Positions 1 through 5,993 of a DNA stretch of 9,000 nt are shown piece after piece; the stretch's first letter is position 1; the number at the start of each line of letters is the position of its first letter. The notes under the pieces are model-generated. The model was not told the origin of the DNA. It worked only from the letters and a program-made list of their open reading frames with translations, and did no database searches. The position numbers were made by a program, and so were the translations under genes. Source of the stretch: an uncultured Dyadobacter sp. (GTDB taxonomy: Bacteria; Bacteroidota; Bacteroidia; Cytophagales; Spirosomataceae); NCBI GenBank assembly GCA_946481035.1, contig CAMLNK010000096.1:1-9000 (forward strand). The letters run 5' to 3'.

Positions 1-27
1 TTTATGGCCAATATTCTGGAAGATTGA
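1..27 (+). CDS. Possible 3' end of an upstream gene (partial)
   Basis: Frame 1 is open from the window edge to a TGA at 25-27, encoding the tail F-M-A-N-I-L-E-D. The TGA shares its final A with the ATG of rnhB, a stop/start overlap typical of translationally coupled genes. Only eight codons are visible, so the product cannot be identified and the open frame could be chance. The in-frame ATG at 4-6 could also make this a seven-residue leader peptide. Confidence 0.3.
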   Translation, partial: FMANILED

Positions 28-653
28 TGCTGAAAGCTTATTACAATATCGACGCCATCGAGGCGGGGCTGGACGAAGTGGGGAGAGGCTGCCTGGCTGG
101 TCCGGTTGTGGCCGCAGCGGTGATTTTGCCGCGTGATTATAAGCATTCATTTCTCAACGATTCCAAGCAGCTTACCAAAGCGCAGCGTTTGGAACTGGAA
201 AAGGAAATCATCCGCGAATCGGTTTCCTGGGCAGTAGCTGAGGTAGATAATGTTGAAATTGACAAAATCAATATTCTGAAAGCCAGTTTCCTGGCCATGC
301 ACCGGGCAGTAGATAAGCTGCGGGTGCGCCCCGAGCATTTGCTGGTGGATGGTAACCGCTTCACGCCCTATCCGATGATCCCGCATACCTGCATTATCAA
401 AGGCGACGCGCATTATCTTTCGATTGCGGCAGCTTCGGTTTTGGCCAAAAATTACAGGGATGAGCTCATGAGCAACCTTTCCCGGCAGTTCCCGCATTAT
501 GGCTGGGAGCAAAATGTAGGTTACCCGACCATTCATCACCGCAAAGCGATTGTGCTCCACGGCCCGTGTTCCTATCACCGGATGACGTTCAAATTGATCA
601 AAGAAGAAGGCGATCAGTCGGTGGAGGAAACCGAAGATTTAGGCTTCTTGTAG
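27..653 (+). CDS. rnhB: Ribonuclease HII
   Basis: Cytoplasmic endonuclease that cuts the RNA strand of RNA/DNA hybrids and incises 5' of single ribonucleotides misincorporated in DNA, starting ribonucleotide excision repair. The 208-residue protein has the usual family length. The N-terminal block LDEVGRG carries catalytic Asp16 and Glu17 and the GRG motif (19-21) that reads the RNA-DNA junction. The other expected acidic residues are Asp108 (in LLVDGN) and Asp127 (in KGDAHY, followed by the conserved SIAAASVLAK block). Tyr166 in GYPT matches the tyrosine that stacks at the junction in family structures. I chose the ATG at 27 over the TTG at 24 because it is the stronger start and overlaps an upstream stop. 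The last 40 bp overlap the convergent DUF2480 gene. No key residue is missing. Confidence 0.96.
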   Translation: MLKAYYNIDAIEAGLDEVGRGCLAGPVVAAAVILPRDYKHSFLNDSKQLTKAQRLELEKEIIRESVSWAVAEVDNVEIDKINILKASFLAMHRAVDKLRVRPEHLLVDGNRFTPYPMIPHTCIIKGDAHYLSIAAASVLAKNYRDELMSNLSRQFPHYGWEQNVGYPTIHHRKAIVLHGPCSYHRMTFKLIKEEGDQSVEETEDLGFL

Positions 654-1147
654 AGCGGCACGGTGCTGCAAGGCTCGCCGAACATGAGACTTTGCACAAC
701 GGGTTTCAGCAATTTGCTGACTGCTACATAAGCAGAAACCGGTACATTCACCTTGCTGCAACCTTTTACCACCACGCGTTTTCCTGCAAATTCATCTGGA
801 TTCAGTTTACCAATCGCGTCGGCGAAGAGTTTGTCTTCCAATGCATTCAAATCACCGAAAACAAATGCATTCGCGTAGGGTTCGAGCTGCACGGCCAGGA
901 GCATGTATGCCCAGGTAGGTACAATGGCGTCTTCCGAGCAGATAATTGCCACATTTTTGCCCTGGTACTGTGCCCAGTCGTGGCTTTTGAGAAAGTCGCG
1001 GAAATCCTTTTCGCGCAGGATCATGCCCTGCCAGAGGTTGTCCTTGATATCGTAAACAATGCGTTCGCCGGGATGGTAAAGCTCTTCAAGGTCCAGTGAG
1101 ACGATGCCGCTGGTGGCAACCCGGTTTACTATTTCGTCAGTTTCCAT
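614..1147 (-). CDS. DUF2480 family protein
   Basis: A 177-residue soluble protein of unknown function that I recognise as DUF2480, a family largely restricted to Bacteroidota. Supporting blocks are the N-terminal METDEIVNRVATSGIVSLDL, the stretch YHPGERIVYDIKDNLWQG (24-41), LREKDFRDFLKSHDW (44-58), the AIICSEDAIVPTWAYMLL segment (67-84), and the C-terminal KGCSKVNVPVSAY and FGEPCSTVPLYKK. Its three cysteines (70, 130, 160) all lie in these well-conserved-looking blocks, so a metal-binding role is possible but unproven. No signal peptide or membrane segment is visible. An upstream in-frame start at 1204 would add 19 residues unlike the family, so the ATG at 1147 is preferred. The gene lies 76 bp downstream of tsaB on the same strand and probably shares its transcript. 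Its stop codon lies inside the rnhB coding region. Confidence 0.9.
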   Translation of the reverse strand: METDEIVNRVATSGIVSLDLEELYHPGERIVYDIKDNLWQGMILREKDFRDFLKSHDWAQYQGKNVAIICSEDAIVPTWAYMLLAVQLEPYANAFVFGDLNALEDKLFADAIGKLNPDEFAGKRVVVKGCSKVNVPVSAYVAVSKLLKPVVQSLMFGEPCSTVPLYKKPKSSVSSTD

Positions 1148-1223
1148 TCTAAAAAATCCATTTACAAAAAGGCTAACAACAAAATGCCGTCGATTGTTTG
1201 GCAAAACCTCTAAAATCCGCCGG

Positions 1224-1919
1224 TTACTGCACGAGCGTGCTGGCCTTTCGTGGTGCGGGCGACATGAAATCTTTTAGGTAATAGGGTTCAAAAGCCGCTA
1301 CATCCTCGAATTGGCCGTTTTGGAATGCAATGCTACCGAGCTGCCCGACGGTCCGTGCAGATGGCTTAATATCGATTGCGGGGAAAACCGCATTGGAATG
1401 CTTTTCCAAAATCGGCTTGCATTTAGCGGCGCCATCGCCGAAAAACACTGCTTTCTGATCTGCCAGCAGGTCTTCAAATGAATTTTCATTCATAATTACG
1501 GCCTGCGTTTCCTGCACAAATGCATTGTTGTCGTCCAATACCGCCGCGTAGACTTCCATACGCCGCGCGTCGATCATCGGGCAGAACAAATGTCCCGGAA
1601 AGAATGGTGCAAGCTGCAAAGCCATTGCCTGTAAGGTATTAATGGCAATCAGCGGCTTATCGAGCGCGTAGCACAAGCCCTTGGCCGTGGATACGCCCAC
1701 GCGCAGGCCCGTATACGAGCCCGGGCCTTTCGCGACCACGATCGCGTCGATGTCCGAAAGTTCGAAACCCGCGTGCGTAACGCTCTCGCGCATGAGCGTG
1801 GTGAGCATGGCGGACGAGGATTTGTCGGTAAAAAGATCGTAGGCAGCCAGCAAGCCGGTATCGTTGTGAACGGCTACGGAACATCCGCGGATCGAGGTGT
1901 CGATACTGAGTAAGAGCAT
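1224..1919 (-). CDS. tsaB: tRNA threonylcarbamoyladenosine biosynthesis protein TsaB
   Basis: TsaB is a catalytically inactive ASKHA-fold paralogue of TsaD. It forms the scaffold of the TsaB-TsaD-TsaE complex that places threonylcarbamoyl on A37 of ANN-decoding tRNAs in the cytoplasm. The 231-residue length is normal. Diagnostic blocks are the N-terminal LSIDTSIRGCSVAV (4-17), KGPGSYTGLRVG (64-75), MIDARRMEVYAA (115-126) and the C-terminal EPYYLKDF (211-218). It lacks the metal-binding histidines of TsaD, as expected of TsaB. The ATG at 1919 is the first possible start and gives the canonical family N-terminus. It lies only three bases after the T-tract of a terminator hairpin downstream of ctp, so expression probably requires read-through from the rnpA-ctp transcript. 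DUF2480 follows on the same strand. Confidence 0.95.
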   Translation of the reverse strand: MLLLSIDTSIRGCSVAVHNDTGLLAAYDLFTDKSSSAMLTTLMRESVTHAGFELSDIDAIVVAKGPGSYTGLRVGVSTAKGLCYALDKPLIAINTLQAMALQLAPFFPGHLFCPMIDARRMEVYAAVLDDNNAFVQETQAVIMNENSFEDLLADQKAVFFGDGAAKCKPILEKHSNAVFPAIDIKPSARTVGQLGSIAFQNGQFEDVAAFEPYYLKDFMSPAPRKASTLVQ

Positions 1920-1921
1920 AT

Positions 1922-1952
1922 AAAAACAAAAAGCCCGCCGCGAGCGACGGGC
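1922..1952 (-). terminator. Intrinsic terminator between ctp and tsaB
   Basis: On the minus strand, bases 1952-1933 form an 8-bp stem (seven Watson-Crick pairs and one G-U) with a CUCG loop, followed by TTTTT-G-TTTTT at 1932-1922. Read on the plus strand the same repeat has a C/A mismatch and no T-tract, so it is oriented for minus-strand transcripts. It begins nine bases after the ctp stop codon and its T-tract ends two bases before the tsaB ATG. It is therefore either a partial terminator or an attenuator; function is inferred from structure alone. Confidence 0.8.
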
Positions 1953-1961
1953 CGGATGGTA

Positions 1962-3614
1962 TTATTTCTTTTTCAAAATCTGGCTGTAACGGGCCGGGTC
2001 TTTGAAGAGCGCCAGCGCAGCTTTCACTTCCGGATCTTCGTTGAATGAAGCCTCCCGCATGCCTTTTTCCAGGTAGTAATGCTTGATAATCTCCTCTTCC
2101 AGAATTTGCTTGATCTCCGGTTTGAAGATTTGCAGATCGTTGTCTTTGCTGTGTGAAAGTTTTGATTTCAATGCTTTCAGTTGATCTTCAATCACTTCCA
2201 ATGACTTTTCCTTTTTAGCAGACGCTTCCAGGTCGTTCAGGTCGCGCTCCACCTGCGTGGTGTAGTCATATTCCTTGTCGCCCAGCCATTTGGTGAATGC
2301 CGCATAATCGGCATCGGTCAAATGGAATTCCTTGGCGGGTTTGATGGTCGGGTGTTCGAAATGGTATTTCACCGCATAGTCGAAAAACAGCCGGTTGCGG
2401 CCCAGGGAAACAGCCAGCGGTGAGAAGTTTTCCTTTTCGGTAATAATATCAGGCAAAATACCGCCGCCGTCGAATACGACACGGCCATTTTTCGTCTTGA
2501 ACTCCGTCATGAGCGAATCGGGGATCTTGCCCACGCTGCCGTCGTCGTTGCGGTGGCTGTGATCGATCGCCTGGATACACCGGCCGCTTGGAATGTAGTA
2601 TTTGGCGGTGGTGATCTTCATTTTGGTATTGAACGAAAGGTCGCGCGTGGTTTGCACGAGGCCTTTTCCGTAAGTCCGCTGGCCGATCAGCACGCCGCGG
2701 TCATAATCCTGAATTACGCCTGAAACGATTTCAGCCGCGGAGGCACTGCGGTTGTTGGTCAAAACCACCACCGGTATTTCAGTATCGAGTGCAGGATTGT
2801 AAGCGGTATAAGTTTTGTTCCATTCGCTCACTTTTCCTTTGGTCGAAACCACCTCCTCGCCTTTTGGAATAAATATATTCGAGATTTCGATAGCCATATT
2901 CAGCAAGCCGCCCGGATTATCCCGCAAGTCGAGCACGACCGATTTCATCCCTTTTCCTTTCAGCTCCTGGAATGCATTGCGCACTTCGCGGGAAGCGGTT
3001 GCTGTAAAGTCTTTCAAATCAATATAACCCACCTCCTCGTTCAGCATGCCGTAGTAAGGCACATTGGTAACCTTCACAATATCACGGTTCAATGTGATTT
3101 CGAGCGGTTTGGTAATGCCGTAGCGCTTCACGGTGAGTTTGACGGCCGTTTGGGTCTGGCCTTTGAGCAATTTGCCGGTGTCGAAATCTTCACGGGTCGA
3201 AAGGTCGATGCCGTTGATTTTGGTGATTTCGTCGCCCAGTTGCAAGCCCGCTTTTTGTGCCGGGGTATCTTCGTACACCATCATCACGGTATGCTTGCCG
3301 TCGGCGGAGTTGACCATCGCACCAATGCCGTTGTACTTGCCGGTCGTCATGGTCATGTAATCCTCGATGTCGTCCTCGGCGTAGTACACCGTGTACGGGT
3401 CGAGCGAGCGGAGCATATTGTCGATGCTCGTTTTGATCAGCTGGTTAGGGTTGATTTCATCGACATAATACGCATTCAATTCCTTGAAAAGCGTGGCATA
3501 GATGTCCAGATTCCGCGCGATTTCGAAAAGGCGGTCGTCCTGACGGAACGAAACGAATGCCAGCCCGCCTACAACAGGAGCAGCCAGCAAAATGGAACGA
3601 AGATACTTTTTCAT
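1962..3614 (-). CDS. ctpA: S41 family C-terminal processing protease (CtpA/Prc-like)
   Basis: Serine protease that trims or degrades exported proteins from their C-termini. The 550-residue protein starts with a Sec-type leader (MKKYLRS, then a hydrophobic core at about 8-22), so it is exported or anchored in the periplasm. An N-terminal helical region (27-90) precedes a PDZ domain at roughly 93-165 containing NGIGAMV, TPAQKAGLQLGD and ITKING. The S41 core follows at about 190-400: GYIDLKDF, the LDLRDNPGGLL block (228-238), and the catalytic Ser292 in NRSASAAEI with Lys317 and Gln321 in TYGKGLVQT. This spacing (Ser, +25 Lys, +4 Gln) matches Prc and CtpB. A charged, helical C-terminal extension (about 400-550), rich in Lys and Glu at 460-515, is longer than in CtpB and resembles Bacteroidota members. 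The ATG lies six bases after the rnpA stop, implying co-transcription with rnpA. The physiological substrate cannot be told from the sequence. Confidence 0.95.
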   Translation of the reverse strand: MKKYLRSILLAAPVVGGLAFVSFRQDDRLFEIARNLDIYATLFKELNAYYVDEINPNQLIKTSIDNMLRSLDPYTVYYAEDDIEDYMTMTTGKYNGIGAMVNSADGKHTVMMVYEDTPAQKAGLQLGDEITKINGIDLSTREDFDTGKLLKGQTQTAVKLTVKRYGITKPLEITLNRDIVKVTNVPYYGMLNEEVGYIDLKDFTATASREVRNAFQELKGKGMKSVVLDLRDNPGGLLNMAIEISNIFIPKGEEVVSTKGKVSEWNKTYTAYNPALDTEIPVVVLTNNRSASAAEIVSGVIQDYDRGVLIGQRTYGKGLVQTTRDLSFNTKMKITTAKYYIPSGRCIQAIDHSHRNDDGSVGKIPDSLMTEFKTKNGRVVFDGGGILPDIITEKENFSPLAVSLGRNRLFFDYAVKYHFEHPTIKPAKEFHLTDADYAAFTKWLGDKEYDYTTQVERDLNDLEASAKKEKSLEVIEDQLKALKSKLSHSKDNDLQIFKPEIKQILEEEIIKHYYLEKGMREASFNEDPEVKAALALFKDPARYSQILKKK

Positions 3615-3620
3615 CTATGT

Positions 3621-4037
3621 TCAGGAATTGGATTGTTCTTTGAGAAAGGCAGGCGGCAGTTTTTCAAGCTTTTTGAGCGACTGCTTCATGGCCGTTTCAA
3701 TAACGTCGTACGAGGTTATTTCTTTTGCAAGATACAAAAAAGCAATGTAGGAAGGGCGCGTTTCAGCGGGTAATGCGGCGAGCGCGGATTTGTGCAGCCG
3801 GTAAGTTTCACGGCAGCGGCGGCGGATCAGATTGCGGTCAACCGCTTTCTTGAAATTCCTTTTGGAAATGGAGAAGAGTACCTGCGGAAGGGGTTCGGGC
3901 GACTGCTGATCGCAGATATACAGCACCCTGAATGGATAAAGGTAGAACGTTTGAACCTCCGGACTGCCTTTTTTGAAAAGCCTGCCTATGATACGGAGGT
4001 TACACAGCCGCTCGCTCTTACCAAATGTCTGTTTCAA
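3621..4037 (-). CDS. rnpA: Ribonuclease P protein component
   Basis: Small basic protein that binds the RNase P RNA and helps it recognise and cut the 5' leader of precursor tRNAs. The 138-residue product contains the family signature FSISKRNFKKAVDRNLIRRRCRETYRL, with the RNR core (KRxxxKAVxRNxIRRRxRE) intact, preceded by the usual FGKSERL N-terminal block and a FRVLYI strand. I chose the TTG at 4037. It gives the N-terminus LKQTFGKSERL, normal for the family, and lies beyond a strong terminator at 4048-4090. A longer in-frame start (TTG at 4079) would place translation inside that hairpin and add 14 residues unlike RnpA. The gene follows rpmH, the conserved bacterial order, and leads directly into ctp with a six-base gap. 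A TTG start may limit its translation. Confidence 0.94.
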   Translation of the reverse strand: MKQTFGKSERLCNLRIIGRLFKKGSPEVQTFYLYPFRVLYICDQQSPEPLPQVLFSISKRNFKKAVDRNLIRRRCRETYRLHKSALAALPAETRPSYIAFLYLAKEITSYDVIETAMKQSLKKLEKLPPAFLKEQSNS

Positions 4038-4047
4038 GTTCTTGTAG

Positions 4048-4090
4048 AAAAAAATGTCTGATAAGTTTGTGGTTATCAAACTTATCAGAC
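4048..4090 (-). terminator. Strong intrinsic terminator/attenuator between rpmH and rnpA
   Basis: A perfect 14-bp inverted repeat (4056-4069 and 4077-4090) with a seven-base loop (4070-4076) is followed on the minus strand by one A and seven consecutive Ts (4054-4048). It lies about 70 bases past the rpmH stop and only ten bases before the rnpA TTG. The structure is the textbook form of a rho-independent terminator for rpmH transcripts. Because no promoter fits between it and rnpA, some transcription must read through, giving high L34 and low RNase P protein from one promoter. Confidence 0.9.
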
Positions 4091-4160
4091 TATGAAAGAC
4101 TCCGCGTCTCGGACTTTCCGTCTATGACTACCGTCCTCTACTCAAACCTTCAAGCGTAGC

Positions 4161-4319
4161 TTATTGCTTGTGACGTTTTTCGTCAGAAACAGTCAGTTTC
4201 CAACGGCCTTTTTTACGACGGCCAGCAACTACTTTGCGTCCGTTTGCCGTGGACATTCTCTCACGGAATCCGTGCTTGTTTCTCCTCTTGCGATTCGATG
4301 GTTGAAAGGTACGTTTCAT
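4161..4319 (-). CDS. rpmH: 50S ribosomal protein L34
   Basis: A 52-residue, strongly basic ribosomal protein of the large subunit, which threads into 23S rRNA. The protein begins [19 protein letters not shown], followed by [21 protein letters not shown], which is the complete L34 signature (KRTxQPSxRKRxxxHGFRxRMxTxxGRxVLxxRRxKGR). It then carries a short tail, SDEKRHKQ. It reads ATG at 4319 to TAA at 4161. The gene is followed by rnpA, the usual arrangement, but separated from it by a strong terminator; dnaA is not adjacent, as expected in Bacteroidota. A good promoter candidate lies about 55 bases upstream. Confidence 0.97.
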   Translation of the reverse strand: MKRTFQPSNRKRRNKHGFRERMSTANGRKVVAGRRKKGRWKLTVSDEKRHKQ

Positions 4320-4373
4320 CTCAGTATCAAATTATTGCGATATAAATCTCTGTCTACCCGTAATTTTGGCTTG

Positions 4374-4405
4374 CAAAGGTAGATAAAAAAATTAATCAAG
4401 TCAAA
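4374..4405 (-). promoter_or_regulatory. Bacteroidota-type promoter for rpmH
   Basis: On the minus strand a TTTG (4405-4402, within TTTTGAC) is followed after 20 bases by TACCTTTG (4381-4374). This matches the primary-sigma consensus of Bacteroidota, TTTG-N19/20-TAnnTTTG. A start of transcription near 4368 would give a leader of roughly 45-50 bases before the rpmH ATG. The spacer is very AT-rich, including a run of seven Ts. It is the best promoter match in the window and suits a highly expressed ribosomal gene. Confidence 0.8.
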
Positions 4406-4443
4406 ATTTCTGTATTTTTTTCAGAAGTAGCCTGCTACAAAGG

Positions 4444-5862
4444 CTATTTGTAGAAAAACTTTTTCTTGAAATACCATTCCGCACAGCCGTTATTGACCTC
4501 CACCGACGCCCATGCCGGGTCGGTTTCGTCGTTGACGATCAGGATGGTGTAGGGTACATTTTTCAGTTTCGGGACATATACCTGCGGCTCTTTGGTGTTC
4601 AGTACCAACGCGGTGCGTTCATGCATTTCCTTGTTGAAACGTGCGGCCCGTCCGGTAAGGAGGTCCGACCAGGCGGAACGGTAGTTGAAGTTTCCTGCAA
4701 AAAGAAAGAAGAAATACAGGCCCGCAACCCACGCTACCGGCGCGCCATGCTCCACGGGTTGCATATAGCCTTTTTTGAGCACCCAGAATGTAAGTACGAA
4801 AACATTGTACGTCCAGCCGATGAGCGTCCAGAATGTAATCACGCATTGCCCGCGCAAGTTAGGCGGCTCGGCGATGGACCAGTAGGAGGGGAAATAGGTT
4901 ACGAAAAGGCAACCCAAAAAAATCAATATCGAAAGCGCGGGATGTACGCCGAAGAACTTGAAATCGTCTTCGCCCTTGCTCCTGAAAAGCTGGCAGGCAA
5001 TGGGAATCAGTACCAATGTGAGTACACATAATGCCGGTGCCATTTTAGAAAAATTGTGGATTTCCCAGGCCAAACTGTTTTTAATGGAAAACAGGAAGTT
5101 GTATTTCAAAGGCGTCGGATAAAGCCCCGATTCGGCTCGTGCCCCGTTACCGGGCGCGGTTACCGACAGTACGCCGAACGCCAGCGCCACCACGCTCAGG
5201 ATCAGATATTTTACCTGCAATTTGCGGGCAATCACACTCCCGAAAAAGAACCATGCGCCCGACAGCACAACCAGCCACACGAGCGTGTACTCGTTCATAC
5301 CCACGAGCAGGATTACGCCGAGGGCCAGGACGATGATATTTTGTGTCGAAAGCCGGGAGTAGTTTCTGAACAGATAGGCAAGCAAATAAAGCGTCCCGAT
5401 GTCGGCAATGGTGTAGTAGTAACCGGTATACCAGTAAAAATAGCCCGAAACGACCGGAAGCTCGGCGACAAGTACGAAAACGAGCAGGAATGCGAGCAGC
5501 ACCGTTTGCCATTTGGGTAGTTTGCCGGCAGTGATTGCCCGGGCGAATTTCAGGGATGCGTGTACGTAGAAAAGAATGATCACCACCGGTGCCAGCTTGT
5601 AGCCCAGGTAGGAGTTGTAAGCAAGTGGCTGCGTGGCCGAAATGAGTGTGCCAATGTACCGGCCCGACCAGGTTTTCCAGTAATGTACCTGGTACCCCCA
5701 ATAGCCCATGTCTTTAACGGCTAACGTGTGGCAGTAATCGTCGGTGGTGGGAAATACGAAAAAGGAGACCGCTACAAATGGAAAAAGAATGACAAAAAAT
5801 GCCAGAATGAGCAGTTTTAACTTGTTGTCGGGATTTTTGAGCCAGGAGAAATAATGTGTCAT
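4444..5862 (-). CDS. Polytopic membrane protein, DUF6056/GT-C glycosyltransferase-like
   Basis: A 472-residue integral membrane protein with about ten hydrophobic segments (approximately 16-38, 88-108, 118-138, 148-166, 175-206, 217-235, 272-291, 307-325, 341-362, 373-391) and a soluble C-terminal tail of about 80 residues. An Asp-Asp pair (41-42, in FPTTDDYCH) lies just after the first membrane segment, followed by WKTWSGRYIG (64-71) and later TAPGNGAR (235-242). An acidic pair in the first outer loop is typical of GT-C glycosyltransferases, which transfer sugars from lipid-linked donors. The layout reminds me of DUF6056 proteins. Enzyme activity and substrate are inference, since no neighbouring glycan genes support a pathway. 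The ATG at 5862 precedes a short basic stretch before segment 1. It is probably its own transcription unit, with a promoter candidate at 5891-5898. Confidence 0.72.
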   Translation of the reverse strand: MTHYFSWLKNPDNKLKLLILAFFVILFPFVAVSFFVFPTTDDYCHTLAVKDMGYWGYQVHYWKTWSGRYIGTLISATQPLAYNSYLGYKLAPVVIILFYVHASLKFARAITAGKLPKWQTVLLAFLLVFVLVAELPVVSGYFYWYTGYYYTIADIGTLYLLAYLFRNYSRLSTQNIIVLALGVILLVGMNEYTLVWLVVLSGAWFFFGSVIARKLQVKYLILSVVALAFGVLSVTAPGNGARAESGLYPTPLKYNFLFSIKNSLAWEIHNFSKMAPALCVLTLVLIPIACQLFRSKGEDDFKFFGVHPALSILIFLGCLFVTYFPSYWSIAEPPNLRGQCVITFWTLIGWTYNVFVLTFWVLKKGYMQPVEHGAPVAWVAGLYFFFLFAGNFNYRSAWSDLLTGRAARFNKEMHERTALVLNTKEPQVYVPKLKNVPYTILIVNDETDPAWASVEVNNGCAEWYFKKKFFYK

Positions 5863-5890
5863 ATGTTGTTACTCTTGTGAAAGAAGTATT

Positions 5891-5898
5891 CAAACATA
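5891..5898 (-). promoter_or_regulatory. Candidate -7 element for the membrane protein gene
   Basis: The minus-strand octamer TATGTTTG fits the Bacteroidota -7 consensus TAnnTTTG and lies 28 bases before the ATG at 5862. No TTTG occurs at the expected 19-20 base distance upstream; the closest similar tetramer is TTTC at about 26 bases. The element alone is weak evidence, but its position in the intergenic space is suitable. Confidence 0.4.
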
Positions 5899-5958
5899 AG
5901 ACATTTATTTTAAACGGGCGTGTTGAAATGCCCATCTGTGAGGATGCGGTAGGGAAAA

Positions 5959-5993
5959 CCGGGGTGAGCCGGAAATGGCGCCGGCCTAGGCCG
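5959..5993 (-). repeat. GC-rich cluster of overlapping palindromes at the small gene's stop
   Basis: A perfect 12-bp palindrome (cggcctaggccg, 5982-5993) covers the TAG stop of the 76-residue gene. Adjacent are GGCGCC (5977-5982) and a 5-bp stem pairing 5968-5972 with 5981-5985. Further along the minus strand, CCGG-N6-CCGG (5972-5959) is followed by TTTT. The group could act as a weak terminator for the small gene, but no single hairpin has both a long stem and a good T-tract. Confidence 0.35.

Noticed and set aside
147..578. Minus-strand open frame of 143 codons
   Set aside because: Antisense to rnhB, whose catalytic motifs are all intact in the other strand.
566..1099. Plus-strand open frame of 177 codons
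   Set aside because: It is the antisense shadow of the DUF2480 gene, with a composition rich in His, Cys and Phe and no recognisable family; the minus-strand reading has clear family blocks.
1148..1204. N-terminal extension of the DUF2480 protein from position 1204
   Set aside because: The added 19 residues precede the canonical METDEIVNRV start and look like translated intergenic sequence.
1148..1223. Promoter for DUF2480 in the tsaB-DUF2480 gap
   Set aside because: The minus strand has TAGCCTTTTTG, close to TAnnTTTG but with extra bases, and the nearest TTTG is about 26 bases upstream; too poor a fit to call.
3150..3773. Plus-strand open frame of 207 codons across ctp and rnpA
   Set aside because: It runs antisense through two well-identified genes and has a Val/Phe/His-rich composition typical of reverse-strand shadows.
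4038..4079. N-terminal extension of rnpA from a TTG at 4079
   Set aside because: The extension lies inside a terminator hairpin and its T-tract, and the added residues do not resemble RnpA.
4164..4382. Plus-strand open frame of 72 codons
   Set aside because: It covers rpmH in antisense; the minus strand encodes an unmistakable L34.
4428..4446. Terminator for the membrane protein gene
   Set aside because: A 5-bp TAGCC/GGCTA stem overlaps the stop codon, but on the minus strand it is followed by an A-rich rather than T-rich stretch.
5147..5701. Minus-strand open frame of 184 codons in another frame of the membrane protein gene
   Set aside because: Overlaps the hydrophobic protein frame entirely and is rich in Arg, Gly and His with no membrane or domain pattern.
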